From Nocardioides aquaticus (lineage in GTDB: Bacteria; Actinomycetota; Actinomycetes; Propionibacteriales; Nocardioidaceae): a stretch of DNA of 64,000 bases. Positions 51,786-61,211 of the stretch are shown piece after piece. Every line of letters begins with the position of its first letter. Positions within the stretch are counted from its first letter, which is position 1. The stretch covers positions 744,001-808,000 of the forward strand of contig NZ_CP075371.1 of NCBI RefSeq assembly GCF_018459925.1. Direction: 5' to 3'. A model generated the notes under the pieces. The model made no database searches and was not told the origin of the DNA. It saw only the letters and a list, made by a program, of their open reading frames with translations. The translations under genes were made by a program, and so were the position numbers.

Positions 51786-53324
51786 TCAGGGCTGGCGCGG
51801 GTAGTAGCCGCCGACGACGTCCCGTGCGGGCACCTTCGTCAGGACAGCACCCGACGGCGTCGCACCCACCAGCTGCATCCGCTCGACCACCGTCCGCACG
51901 TCGCGGCGCGTGGTCCTGCCACGCTCGACCACCATGACCACGCGGTCGGCCTCCGTGGCCAGCTCGAGGGTCTCGGCGGCGTAGAGGACCGGAGCGGTGT
52001 CGACCACGACCAGGTCGTTCTCGGCCCGTAGTGCGTCCCAGACCGTGGTGGCGTTCGCCCGGCTGAGCAGCGTCGCGGGGTCGGCGTGCATTTCGCCCGC
52101 CGGGAGCAGGCGCAGGTTGTCGACGCCGACCTCGACGGGACGGGGCGTGCTGACCGTGTCCTGTAGGAGCAGGTCCGTGAGTCCGGGCCCGGCGGGGGTT
52201 CCGAAGCGTGCGGCCAGCTGGGGGTTGCGTAGGTCGGCGTCGACGAGCACGACCCGCAGGCCCATCCCGGCCGCGGTGAGTGCGAGGTCGCCGGCGACCG
52301 ACGACTTCCCCTCACCGGGGGACGCCGAGATGATCAGGGCCATCACCCCGGCGCCGGCGACCGGGGCAGTGCGGTTGCCGCTGGCCGAGCGCGGGTGCTC
52401 GACCCGGAGCCGCAGGTTGACCGCAAGGCCTCGGTAGGCCTCCGCGGTCTTGCTGCCGGGGTCGCCGACCACCCCGCCGCCCCGGGACCCGGTGGACGCG
52501 CGCGGGATACGCCCCAGGATCGGGGTGCTGCCGACCAGCCGCACCAGCTCGTCCTCGTCGCGGATCCGATCGTCCGAGGCGTGGCGGGCGTAGGCGATGA
52601 CGAGGCCGACGAGGAACCCCAGGACCGCGCCGAAGAGTCCCGCGCGGAGGCGTCCGTTGCCGCCACCCGTCGCCACAGCCTCTTGTAGCACGTCGGCCAA
52701 CCGGGGAGCCGTGGTCGGGTCCTGCGCCTCGGCAAGGCGGTCGATAACCCGGGCCTGTCGCTGCTGCTGCCGCGTGATCGCGGCCCGAGCCTCGGCCAGG
52801 TCGAGGCCGGTGAGGCCGTCCACGTCCCGCTGCAGGGAGACCAGTCGGCCTGACGCCTCGTCGAGCTGACGCTCGAGCTCCTCGACCGTGCTGGCGCGGT
52901 CCTCGGTCACCGACTCGCGCGAGAAGGTGACGTAGGCCGTGGCGAAGGCGTCCGCCACCGCGATCGCGTCCGCCGAGGTGGCTCGCGCGGCGGTGATCGA
53001 GATCGCCGTGGTGTCGGGCACGACCGCGACGGTCAGGCTGTCGCGCAGCTCGTTTGCCTCTGTGCCGTCGCCGAGGTCCGCCACCGCACGCCGGACGACG
53101 TCGTCGGAGGTGACCACCTCGACCTGGGTGTCGACCAGCGTCGGGTCGGCGGAGTCTTGCGCCACGGGGACGAGCACGACCGACTCGGCGCTGTAGGAGC
53201 TGGCGAGGAGCGGGGCGGCGAGCGCGCCGAGGACGCCGCCGAGCAGGGCGGCCAGGACGATGATCCATCCCCGTCGGCGCAGCACGGCCGCGTGGCCGGA
53301 CACCTGGGTGAAGTCCTCGGTCAT
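51786..53324 (-). CDS. Polysaccharide chain-length determinant fused to a BY-kinase
   Basis: 512 residues: an N-terminal Wzz domain with two TM segments (about 20-40 and 225-245) around an outer coiled-coil (ERQLDEASGRLVSLQRDVDGL), then a cytoplasmic tyrosine autokinase with Walker A SASPGEGKSSVAGD, Walker A' VVLVDADLRNPQL and Walker B DLVVVDTAPVL. The C-terminus has only two adjacent Tyr (VGGYYPRQP), fewer than the usual cluster. It sets polymer length and export together with the flippase and polymerase genes. Confidence 0.93.
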   Translation of the reverse strand: MTEDFTQVSGHAAVLRRRGWIIVLAALLGGVLGALAAPLLASSYSAESVVLVPVAQDSADPTLVDTQVEVVTSDDVVRRAVADLGDGTEANELRDSLTVAVVPDTTAISITAARATSADAIAVADAFATAYVTFSRESVTEDRASTVEELERQLDEASGRLVSLQRDVDGLTGLDLAEARAAITRQQQRQARVIDRLAEAQDPTTAPRLADVLQEAVATGGGNGRLRAGLFGAVLGFLVGLVIAYARHASDDRIRDEDELVRLVGSTPILGRIPRASTGSRGGGVVGDPGSKTAEAYRGLAVNLRLRVEHPRSASGNRTAPVAGAGVMALIISASPGEGKSSVAGDLALTAAGMGLRVVLVDADLRNPQLAARFGTPAGPGLTDLLLQDTVSTPRPVEVGVDNLRLLPAGEMHADPATLLSRANATTVWDALRAENDLVVVDTAPVLYAAETLELATEADRVVMVVERGRTTRRDVRTVVERMQLVGATPSGAVLTKVPARDVVGGYYPRQP

Positions 53325-53467
53325 CGTGGGTTCTCGCTTCTGCGGTCGGCGGAGCGGTCGCTGGGCGACGGTGTCGGGGAGCGGAACACGCGCTGGTCCG
53401 GGAGGAGACTACGGCAGGCCCGAACCCGCCGCCGCCATTCCTGCGGTTGCCGGGTCCGGACGCGGGA

Positions 53468-54508
53468 TCAGCGCCGCAGGCGGACCGTGCGCTCGACCGC
53501 ACCGTTCGGGGTGCGGACGTAGACGCGGACCCGCTTGGCCCGCACGCCCTTGATCCGGGCGTCGATGCGCTGGGGCGAGGCCACCTTGAAGGCGACCTCG
53601 CGGCCGGCGACACGGACGTTCTGGACGTCGTAGAAGAACGAGCCACGGATGACCATCGCGCGAGGGCCCGTGCGACCGGACCTGCGGGGCTTGATCCGCG
53701 GGTCCTCGAGCGCCACGGGGCAGAAGGCCACGAGTCCAGCCGGCCGGTCGGTCAGCTGGGCGTCGGCCCCGGCCTGGATGAGGCGCCGCCAGGACCCCGT
53801 CTTCTTGATGTTGCGGCCCTGCACCTCGATGCCCCGGCGCTGGTAGCGCGCTACCGTCCTGGCCTCGAGACGACCGGACTGGCCGGCGACGATGCCGACT
53901 CCGGCTCGGAGGAAGGCCCTGGGACGCCGGGGGAGGGTGCCGTCGACCTTCTGGACCACCTGGACGGTCGGCTGCGCTGCACGGACCTGGTCCGTGTACC
54001 CCGTGATCCAGGTCGACGTGGTGCGGCCGCGGGCGACGACGGCATCGGCCACGTCGTCGGCGACGGAGGGGTTCTTGGGCTCGAGGTAGACCCGCGTCTC
54101 CGGGTAGGCCTCGAACGCGGTGAAGGCGTCCTCGAGCTTCAGCAGCGGCGAGCCGGCCTTGCGGTAGCGCAACGCCTCCACCTCGGCGGTGGTCATCTGG
54201 TTGATCAGTCCGGGCGTGCCGGTCGACTTGAACGTGCTGCGGTCGTGGAACATCCACAGCACCTGCTCGGCGTCGACCCACACGTCGGCCTCGATGCTGT
54301 AGCCGTTCCGGTTTACCTTGTCGTAGGCGGCGACGGTGTTCTGGTCGATGCCACGGGTGTCGTCGCCCCGGTGGGCGATCACCTCGAGGGAGTCGCAGGA
54401 CGTCGGTGCCGCGGTGGCAGTGGGAGCGGCGGCGAGGGAGCCCGCGGCCATGCCTGCGGTGAGTGCCGCCGACGCAAGCGCAGCGGTGCCTCGGATGGCG
54501 AACGACAT
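53468..54508 (-). CDS. Secreted glycerophosphodiester phosphodiesterase
   Basis: 346 residues from the ATG with GGGGAGA ahead. Signal peptide (TAALASAALTAGMAAGSLAAAPTATAA). The GDPD barrel shows the catalytic IAHRGDD, the metal motif IEADVWVD, MFHDRS, VYLEPKNP and the late AQLTDRPAGL. A C-terminal beta domain of about 80 residues follows (FFYDVQNVRVAGREVAFKV). It probably hydrolyses glycerophosphodiesters or teichoic-acid-like polymers outside the cell. Confidence 0.9.
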   Translation of the reverse strand: MSFAIRGTAALASAALTAGMAAGSLAAAPTATAAPTSCDSLEVIAHRGDDTRGIDQNTVAAYDKVNRNGYSIEADVWVDAEQVLWMFHDRSTFKSTGTPGLINQMTTAEVEALRYRKAGSPLLKLEDAFTAFEAYPETRVYLEPKNPSVADDVADAVVARGRTTSTWITGYTDQVRAAQPTVQVVQKVDGTLPRRPRAFLRAGVGIVAGQSGRLEARTVARYQRRGIEVQGRNIKKTGSWRRLIQAGADAQLTDRPAGLVAFCPVALEDPRIKPRRSGRTGPRAMVIRGSFFYDVQNVRVAGREVAFKVASPQRIDARIKGVRAKRVRVYVRTPNGAVERTVRLRR

Positions 54509-54680
54509 GTGGACAGGTCTCCCCATGACCTGCGCCGCGTCGTCCGGAGGACACGGAAGAGCTGCGCGGTCGCTGTGTATGTGACGCGGACGTGAACGAG
54601 ACCACAATAGAGGGGGCGCGGTCATGCCAGCTTGTTCCCCCAAGGTTGCTACCCGGCTTGACCCGGGAGGCGGGGGTGGG

Positions 54681-55862
54681 TCAGCCGTAGACGCGGGTCA
54701 GGGCCTCGACTTGGCGCTCGCGGGAACACATGGCGAGCAGCCAGGCGTGGTGGTCCTCGACACGGGCCCAGACGTCCTCGTCCTGGAGGTCGGTCAATCC
54801 ATTGACCAAGTCCCGGGGGTCGGTCAGGGGCACCGGGAAGTAGTAGCGCTGGATGGCGGGGATGGCGCGGGCCAGGGTGGGCACCCCCGCGGTGATCGCC
54901 TCGAGGATCGTGATCGGGAAGCCCTCCCACGCGCCGGTGTGCACGTAGACGTCGGCCTTGCCGAGGCGCGCGGTGAACTCGTCGCGGTGCAGCCAGCCAC
55001 TGACCTCGACACCGACCTCCTCGAGGGCGGCGCGCATCTCCGGGCTGCCGTCGCCCAGCCACCGTGCATCGACGTCGATGTCGGCGTCACGCAGCGCCTT
55101 CACACAAGCCACGAAGTACGACGGGTCCTTTTGCGGGCTGAGGCGACCAGCGCCCACGACCACCGGTCGCGTGGCCGGCGGCTTGCGCAGCGGGTGCCAG
55201 CCGAGCTCGGCCGGGGCGATGTTGGGGACGACTACGCCGGCAACGCCGCGACGCAGCTTCCGTGCCAGGCTGAGCTCGCGCGGGGAGCAGGCAGCCACCA
55301 CCGTCGCAGGGGACCACCACGCCATCATCTTCTCGATCAGGTAAAAGGCCAGGACGACGGCGCGGCCCTTGTCGCGGCGCTCGAAGGCGTAGCAGTGAGG
55401 CGTGTAGGCCGTCGGCCGACCAGGCACCCACCTCGAGACGAGACGCAGGTAGACGCCGGCCATGCTGGAGTGGGCGTGGAACAGCGTGCCCTCCGGCGCC
55501 TCGCGCATCAGCCGGGTCAGATGACGGATCCAGGTCAGGTGGCCGCTCGGCAACATGTGCTGCGAAGCGAAGATGGACTCCGAGCGCGGCGGAACCCGGG
55601 CGTCGGGGCGGTCGGCATAGACCAGGTCGTGGTCCAGGTCGGGCCTGCTCTCGACGTAGTCCGAGACGGCCGCGGCGGCGCCGCCCCCGTAGGCCTCGAC
55701 GACGTGCACGACGCGGGTGACCGGGGGCGCGGCCCTGTGGTAGGGCGGTGCATGCCCGAGGTCGGTACCGAGTCGCGTGGAGAGGGTGTAGGCGGGAGCT
55801 TGGGCTGACTCGCGGCGCAGGGACCCGGCGAGCTGGGCCGGGCTGAGCGCGGAGATGGCCAT
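54681..55862 (-). CDS. Glycosyltransferase family 4 (1)
   Basis: 393 residues from the ATG with AGGAGCTC ahead. GT-B fold: N-terminal VVHVVEAYGGGAAAAVSDYVE and FHAHSSMAGVYLRL, C-terminal PVVVGAGRLSPQKDPSYFV and the E-x7-E motif in WEGFPITILEAITAGVPTLA. A retaining transferase adding a sugar to the lipid-linked repeat unit is likely. The P5 motif lies upstream. Confidence 0.9.
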   Translation of the reverse strand: MAISALSPAQLAGSLRRESAQAPAYTLSTRLGTDLGHAPPYHRAAPPVTRVVHVVEAYGGGAAAAVSDYVESRPDLDHDLVYADRPDARVPPRSESIFASQHMLPSGHLTWIRHLTRLMREAPEGTLFHAHSSMAGVYLRLVSRWVPGRPTAYTPHCYAFERRDKGRAVVLAFYLIEKMMAWWSPATVVAACSPRELSLARKLRRGVAGVVVPNIAPAELGWHPLRKPPATRPVVVGAGRLSPQKDPSYFVACVKALRDADIDVDARWLGDGSPEMRAALEEVGVEVSGWLHRDEFTARLGKADVYVHTGAWEGFPITILEAITAGVPTLARAIPAIQRYYFPVPLTDPRDLVNGLTDLQDEDVWARVEDHHAWLLAMCSRERQVEALTRVYG

Positions 55863-55914
55863 GACGTGAGCTCCTGGTGTGTGTCCCCCGGCGGCGTTCC
55901 GCTCGGTGACAGTG

Positions 55915-55961
55915 AACGTAAGGCCGCAGAGAGGTGAAGGAACGACCTCAGAAGTTCTTTC
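55915..55961 (-). promoter_or_regulatory. Promoter with shared motif (P5)
   Basis: On the minus strand GGGGAAAGAAC (ending 55954), CTGAGGTCG (from 55951) and a TACGTT -10 box (55920-55915), 31 bases after the CTGAG. Same layout and orientation as P1-P3; it serves the glycosyltransferase gene starting at 55862. Confidence 0.6.
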
Positions 55962-56124
55962 CCCAATATGTAGTAGCGGCTGATTCACTCTCACGGACCG
56001 ACTGTCGACGCAGTGCTCGGCAGCTAGGGTTCACCCGGCGCCGGTAAGGACGCACGCAGCATCATCGCAGGTGAGCAGCATCACGAGCAGGACCCCGCTA
56101 GGGCGTCCATGGAAGAGGAGCCCG

Positions 56125-57039
56125 GTGACCGGACCAACGTTTCTGGTGGTCGGAGGCGCACGGTGCGGCACCAGTGCCCTCGTCGAGGGGCTGCGGGCGC
56201 ACGCCGAGATCTTCGTGACGGACCCGAAGGAGCCGCACTACTTCGCCTTCCACGCCACCGGCGCCCACTTCACCGCGCCCGGTGACGAGCACACCGTGAA
56301 CAAGGTGTCCGTGACCGACCGGGAGGCCTACCTGGCGCTCTACCCGCGAGAGCACACCTACGTCGCGCTGGGCGACGGCTCGGTCTCGACGATGTACTAC
56401 CACCAGCAGGCACTGCCCGAGGTGGTGGCGATGAACCCGGACATGAAGCTGGTCGTGCTGCTGCGCGAGCCGGTCGACCGGGCGTACTCGGCCTTCCAAT
56501 ACATGCGCGGTCGCGGGCTCGAGCCGGTCGAGGACTTCCTCGAGGCCGTCGCGCTCGAGGAGGAGCGCAAAGCCGCCGGGTGGCACCACATGTGGCATTA
56601 CACCGCGATGAGCTACTACGCCGACGCGATCGAGGCCATGCAGGAGGCCGTCCCGGCAGAGCAGCTCGGCGTCTTCTTCTACGACGATCTGCAGGCGGAC
56701 TACGACAGGACCCTGGAACGGGTGCGGGGCTTCCTCGGCGCCGCGCCGCTCGGCGACACCGCCTCCGAGGTACCGCGGGTCAACATCTCCGGCAGCCCAC
56801 GCTCGAAGCTGCTGCACGCCGGCCTCGCCGCCGCGACCGCCAGCCCGCGGCTGCGAGCCTCGGTCAAGCGGATGACGACCTACCGCTTCCGTGAGCGGGT
56901 CCGCCGGACGGTCCTGCGCCGCGACGGGTTGCCGGCCGACGCCGTCGAGGCGTTGGGCCCGCGCTACGTCGAGGACCTGAGGCGTTTGCGTGCCCTGGTC
57001 CCCGGTGCCGTGCCGTCCTGGCTCTCCGAGGCCTTGTGA
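56125..57039 (+). CDS. Sulfotransferase 3
   Basis: 304 residues. The GTG at 56125 is chosen because AGAGGAG lies five bases ahead; an upstream GTG at 56071 has none. PAPS loop VVGGARCGTSALVEGLRAHA, substrate segment TDPKEPHYFAFH and 3'-phosphate motif VVLLREPVDRAYSAFQYMR. The Cys in ARCGTS is uncommon but tolerated. It overlaps the following glycosyltransferase by four bases (GTGA), which ties sulfation directly to glycan assembly. Confidence 0.9.
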   Translation: MTGPTFLVVGGARCGTSALVEGLRAHAEIFVTDPKEPHYFAFHATGAHFTAPGDEHTVNKVSVTDREAYLALYPREHTYVALGDGSVSTMYYHQQALPEVVAMNPDMKLVVLLREPVDRAYSAFQYMRGRGLEPVEDFLEAVALEEERKAAGWHHMWHYTAMSYYADAIEAMQEAVPAEQLGVFFYDDLQADYDRTLERVRGFLGAAPLGDTASEVPRVNISGSPRSKLLHAGLAAATASPRLRASVKRMTTYRFRERVRRTVLRRDGLPADAVEALGPRYVEDLRRLRALVPGAVPSWLSEAL

Positions 57040-58208
57040 GGATCCTCCAGCTCCACAACGAGCACGCGTCCCAGGGTGGGGCGACGGAGCTGATGCACCA
57101 CGAGGCTCGGGTGCTCACCGACGGCGGTCACGGGGTGGAGCAATACCTCGTGCCCTCGGCGGAGGAGGCGCAGCTGTCGGCGGTGCGGGCAGGCGCGAAA
57201 GCGGTGTGGAACAGGGAGGCGTCCCGGGAGGTGACGCGTCGGATCAAGGCGTTCCGGCCCGACGTCGTCCATGTCCACACCCCCTTCCCGCTGATGTCGC
57301 CCGCCGTCTTCCGCGCCGCCCGTGCGGCCGGCGTCCCGGCGGTGACGACGCTGCACAGCTACCGCTACTCCTGCGTCGTCGGAACCTGTGTGCGTGACGG
57401 TGCGATCTGCGAGGACTGCGTCGGTTCTCGCACGAAGCTCGCCGGTGTACGGCACGCCTGCTACCACGACAGCCGCCCTGCCACCGCCGCGCTGACCCTG
57501 AGCCTGGGGTTGCACCGCGCGATGGGCACCTTCGACCACTGCGTGAGCCGCTACCTGACGCTGACCGAGTTCTCGCGGCAGCTGCTCATCCGGGACGGCT
57601 ACCCGGCCGAGAAGATCCAGGTCAAGGCCAACTCAGTGCCCGACCCCGGCTACCGCGCCGTGACCAGTGACGGGCCGCGCACCGTCCTCTTCGCTGGCCG
57701 CCTGGTCGACGTCAAAGGCGTTCGCACGCTGCTGGACGCGTGGGCGCAGGTACCTGCCGGACTGCGACTGGTCATCGCCGGCGACGGCGACCTGCGACCG
57801 CTCGTCGAGGAGCGCGCCGCTAGCGACTCGTCGATCGAGTTCGTCGGTTGGGTCTCCCAGGACAAGGTGGTGGAGCTGATGGGCGCCGCCGAGGTCGTGG
57901 TGGTCCCGTCCCAGTGGTATGAGGGTGCGCCCCTGGTCATCCTGCGCAGCCTGGGCGTCGGCACGCCGGTGCTGGTCTCGGACCTGGAGAACCTGTCGGC
58001 GGAGGTCCTGGCCGACAGGGTCGGGTGGGCGTTTCGGACAGGCGATGCTGCCGCCCTGGCTGCTGAGCTGGACCGCCTGCGTCAGGACCCGGGCCTGGCA
58101 GAGGGGCTGAGGTCGGCGGCGCGGGCCTCGTACGACGCGCGCTATTCGCCGGTGCTGGACCTAGGGCGGCTGGAGGAGGTCTATCAGCTGGTCGCCGGAT
58201 CCGACTAG
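57036..58208 (+). CDS. Glycosyltransferase family 4 (2)
   Basis: 390 residues. GT-B fold with MRILQLHNEHASQGGATELM, VVHVHTPFPLMSPAVF, a Cys-rich loop typical of one GT4 branch (SCVVGTCVRDGAICEDCVGS), RTVLFAGRLVDVKGVRTLL and YEGAPLVILRSLGVGTPVLV. The first Glu of E-x7-E is kept and the second is replaced by Gly or Leu, so the active-site motif is partly altered. GTG start overlaps sulfotransferase 3. A gap of 227 bases without visible features follows. Confidence 0.9.
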   Translation: MRILQLHNEHASQGGATELMHHEARVLTDGGHGVEQYLVPSAEEAQLSAVRAGAKAVWNREASREVTRRIKAFRPDVVHVHTPFPLMSPAVFRAARAAGVPAVTTLHSYRYSCVVGTCVRDGAICEDCVGSRTKLAGVRHACYHDSRPATAALTLSLGLHRAMGTFDHCVSRYLTLTEFSRQLLIRDGYPAEKIQVKANSVPDPGYRAVTSDGPRTVLFAGRLVDVKGVRTLLDAWAQVPAGLRLVIAGDGDLRPLVEERAASDSSIEFVGWVSQDKVVELMGAAEVVVVPSQWYEGAPLVILRSLGVGTPVLVSDLENLSAEVLADRVGWAFRTGDAAALAAELDRLRQDPGLAEGLRSAARASYDARYSPVLDLGRLEEVYQLVAGSD

Positions 58209-58435
58209 GTGGCCGGCACCTCGTCGGCCAGGTCCCGCGAACGCGTCGGCTGCGCTTCTCGGTCCCGGGATGATCAGAGAAGCCCATCCCGCTGACGACC
58301 CGGAACGCCTCGCGGTCAGGGGCCCCACGAGGCCTCGGGATGGTCGGCGGCCTCCATCGGCTAGGCCCAGGCGTCGGCCTGAGGGAGGCGTTCCACCGAA
58401 CGTGTAGGGGTGACCCGCGCCACACGGGACTGTAC

Positions 58436-59185
58436 CTACACCTGGTTTGTCGACCCAGGCGGGGCGGTAGGACGGAGCATCATCTGGTGGACGCCGAGAA
58501 GGATCAACGACATCGCACCCAGCTCGCCCGTTGTTTCAAGGAACGTGGTCATCCGAAGCGCGCTGAACTCAAGGAATCGGGCTACTGCGGAGCCCATCAT
58601 GTCCACGACGACAGCAAAGGCGGCGAGGACGAGCAGGAGGCGCGCGAGTGTCCACGTGACGTCGCGGTGATCGGGCGAGCGTAAATGTGCCACGACGACC
58701 ACGCTGCCGAGAACCAGGCCCAGCGCCGCCCAGACGCCGAGCTCCCCGACGTCCTGCGCACGAAGCCCGCCGGGGCCAGGGAGCCCGAAGGTCACAGCAG
58801 CCCACGAACCGGCTGTCTCGTGAATGCGGAGGAAGTCGTCAGCGACGACGACGGCCAGCAGCAGAGCCCACGCCCCGTAGATCGCCCCACCGCGTCGCCG
58901 CCACAGCACGGCAAGGATGGCCACGGCGAGCAGCAGCTGGGCATGGCCGAGCATCTCGGCGTACGAGCCGTCGGTGTTGCCGTTCCAGGCTTCCCTGTCC
59001 GTGAGCAGCCCGGAGCCCGGTGCCAAGGAGTGGAGGACGTTGCCCGTGAGGACGACGGCGTCGACCACGACCAGCCAGACGAGCAGGGCGGCGCGCTGGT
59101 CTTCGCGTGAGAGCGCAGCGGGAACACCGGGACCTCTCGCCTCACCGCTTGACGGTGCGGCCGGTGCCACGGTGGGCTCGCTCAT
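58436..59185 (-). CDS. Polytopic membrane protein, unknown
   Basis: 249 residues from the ATG with GAGGAGA ahead. About six TM segments (LLVWLVVVDAVVLTGNVLHSL, LLLAVAILAVLWRRRGGAIYG, LGLVLGSVVVVAHL, LARLLLVLAAFAVVVDMMGS). A hydrophilic N-terminal 35 residues. No family is recognised. It lies next to the sugar-phosphate transferase remnant, so a role in polysaccharide synthesis or its loss is possible. Confidence 0.7.
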   Translation of the reverse strand: MSEPTVAPAAPSSGEARGPGVPAALSREDQRAALLVWLVVVDAVVLTGNVLHSLAPGSGLLTDREAWNGNTDGSYAEMLGHAQLLLAVAILAVLWRRRGGAIYGAWALLLAVVVADDFLRIHETAGSWAAVTFGLPGPGGLRAQDVGELGVWAALGLVLGSVVVVAHLRSPDHRDVTWTLARLLLVLAAFAVVVDMMGSAVARFLEFSALRMTTFLETTGELGAMSLILLGVHQMMLRPTAPPGSTNQV

Positions 59186-59281
59186 GCTGGTCTCCTCAGG
59201 CTCAGGGAACAAGAACCGTAGGCATGGTTCATGAGGGGAGCGTGAGAGCGAAAACCTATGAGTCCGGCGCGGATTCCGCCA

Positions 59282-59680
59282 TTACGTGGTGTTGTGGATC
59301 GGCCGTAACTCGGACGTGCACGACCATTGCCCAAGGCCATGTACCAGCGAGGCGTTCAGGACTCGGCGGTACTCCTCAGTGCCGGCCCCGAGAACCGTCC
59401 GGTGGTAGGACCCGAGCGTAGCCAAGGTCAGCAGCCACGTGGCGACGATGGCCGGCGGCGCCCAAGCGAGCTTGACCTCGATGGCGCTTCCGAAGAGGCC
59501 GGGCGACTCCCGGGCCACGACGGCGAAGGTCATCACGATCACCAAGACGATGGCGTCGACGCCTGCGGTGATCACCGGCAGCGACTTCAGCGCCCGGCTG
59601 GGCTCGGTGCGAGCCAGTCGAGCACGACGTTCGGACAAGCGGATCAAGATGGTCCCCCCACAGGCTTGGATCCAGGCAAA
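59282..59680 (-). pseudogene. Truncated polyprenyl glycosylphosphotransferase (WbaP/CpsE-type), N-terminal remnant
   Basis: The segment from about 59650 to 59342 encodes the typical N-terminal part of such transferases: LKSLPVITAGVDAIVLVIVM, VKLAWAPPAIVATWLLTLAT and GSYHRTVLGAGTEEYRRVL. Right after NASLV the similarity ends and the frame stops 60 bases later. The catalytic C-terminal bacterial-sugar-transferase domain, about 350 residues, is missing. No clean start is seen either. The gene that would start repeat-unit synthesis is therefore broken here, and a working copy must lie elsewhere. Confidence 0.65.
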
Positions 59681-59784
59681 AGAACGCGAAGTGGCTCCAT
59701 TGCCAGACCTGATGGTCACCGATGCGGCGGCGGACCTCAAACCTGCTTCGCCTGGGGGGACAGACGAAAGATCGGTGTTTAGTT

Positions 59785-59940
59785 CTACACGCGGGCGGGG
59801 TGAGGTGTGACCCGCGTCATGGCAGGTGTTGCCGTCACCGTCGGACGGTCCCGCTTTGCACTCAGAAGACGTCCAACGACGATCCCGACCGGGACCGACA
59901 GGGCGGACCAGATCAGGAGCAATATGACGACGGTCACCAT
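59785..59940 (-). CDS. Small membrane protein (51 residues), unknown
   Basis: A single TM helix at the start (MVTVVILLLIWSALSVPVGI) and a basic tail (GRLLSAKRDRP). Third positions are mostly G/C, which supports coding. Small one-helix proteins of this sort occur in polysaccharide clusters. It lies upstream of the transferase remnant on the same strand. No clear ribosome binding site is seen. Confidence 0.45.
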   Translation of the reverse strand: MVTVVILLLIWSALSVPVGIVVGRLLSAKRDRPTVTATPAMTRVTPHPARV

Positions 59941-60125
59941 GAGCCAAGTGTGCGCCGGTTACCGAACCTTGTCCAGGCGATGTAGTAAGTAACAGGTCAG
60001 GCATGGCTGAGGTCTAGCCCGGCCGCCAGACAGTCCCGTCGGCCAGAACTGCCGTTCCCATTCCAGAACTCGATCGGGCTGCAAGGATTGCGGTCCACGC
60101 TGGGAACCATCGGGAGGAGGACCTC

Positions 60126-61211
60126 TTGCAGGACCGGACGGACGGCGCTATGGCCATCGCTCACGAGTGGATCTCTGCGCGTGCCGGCAGCGAGAAAGTT
60201 TTCGAAGCGCTGGCGGCGACCTACCCCGAGGCGGACCTCTACGCCCTTACGCGGACGCCGGGCGTCGACCTCGAGACCGGGGGGCGCCCGGTACGCACGA
60301 CGTTCCTCGACCGCCTCGGGCCGATCCGGGACCGCCGTGGGCTCACCCTCCCTCTCATGCCTCTGGCTTGGAGGAACGCGGGGGGCGGTCGCCGCTACGA
60401 CACGGTCGTCACTTCGAGCCACGCCTGCGTCAAGGGATTCCGACCGGCCCGCGACGCGCGCCAACACTGCTACGTACACGCCCCGATGCGCTACGTCTGG
60501 TCGCCGGACATCGATGCCCGCGGCGGCCACTCGATGCTCGCCCCGGCGCGTGCGGCGCTCAGGCGCTGGGACCTGGGCTCGGTGAGGTGGGTGGACTCCT
60601 TCGCCGCCAACTCGCGGACGGTGGCGGATCGGGTGGGTCGCTACTACGACCGGGAGGCAGTGGTCATTCCACCGCCGGTCGACACTGGGTTCTTCGCGGC
60701 TGCCCCGAGACCCGAGCGCAAGAGCGGGCTGGTCGCGGTGGGCCGGATGATCCCGTACAAGGGCTTCGACCGGGCGATAGCGATCGCGGCCGAGCTTGAG
60801 CAGCCGTTGACCATCGTGGGTCGCGGGCCTGACGAGTCGAGGATCCGCGCCCTCGCCGCCGCCTCGTCCGCCCCGGTCGACGTGGTGACCGGCGCGTCGG
60901 ACGAGCAGCTTCGCGCGCACGTTGCCGCGGCCGCGGTGCTCCTCTTCCCGACGATCGAGGACTTCGGAATCGTGCCGGTCGAGAGCCAGGCGGCAGGTAC
61001 GCCGGTGGTGGGCCCCGCCCTCGGAGGGCTCCTCGACACTGTGGTGGACGGCGTCACCGGGCACCTTGCCCCGACGAACGAGCATGAGGACCTCGTCGAG
61101 GCGACGCGTCGCGCGCTCTCCGTCGAGCTGAGTGGTCAGGCGTGCCGTGACCACGCCGAGACCTTCGGGGCCGCATACTTCGAGCGCCGGGTCCGGACGT
61201 GGGTCGGATGA
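60126..61211 (+). CDS. Glycosyltransferase family 4 (3)
   Basis: 361 residues from a TTG with GGAGGAGG at the right distance; the ATG at 60150 is too far from it. GT-B fold: IAHEWISARAGSEKVFEALA, VTSSHACVKGF, CYVHAPMRYVWSPDID (the WcaI/MfpsA-like HxPxRY motif), LVAVGRMIPYKGFDRAI and EDFGIVPVESQAAGTPVV with E-x7-E. Often a mannosyltransferase branch; the donor is not certain. It overlaps the next gene by four bases (ATGA). Confidence 0.9.
   Translation: MQDRTDGAMAIAHEWISARAGSEKVFEALAATYPEADLYALTRTPGVDLETGGRPVRTTFLDRLGPIRDRRGLTLPLMPLAWRNAGGGRRYDTVVTSSHACVKGFRPARDARQHCYVHAPMRYVWSPDIDARGGHSMLAPARAALRRWDLGSVRWVDSFAANSRTVADRVGRYYDREAVVIPPPVDTGFFAAAPRPERKSGLVAVGRMIPYKGFDRAIAIAAELEQPLTIVGRGPDESRIRALAAASSAPVDVVTGASDEQLRAHVAAAAVLLFPTIEDFGIVPVESQAAGTPVVGPALGGLLDTVVDGVTGHLAPTNEHEDLVEATRRALSVELSGQACRDHAETFGAAYFERRVRTWVG

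Noticed and set aside
58209..58435. Possible small gene after glycosyltransferase 2
   Set aside because: No frame with a ribosome binding site, good codon use or similarity could be seen; treated as intergenic.
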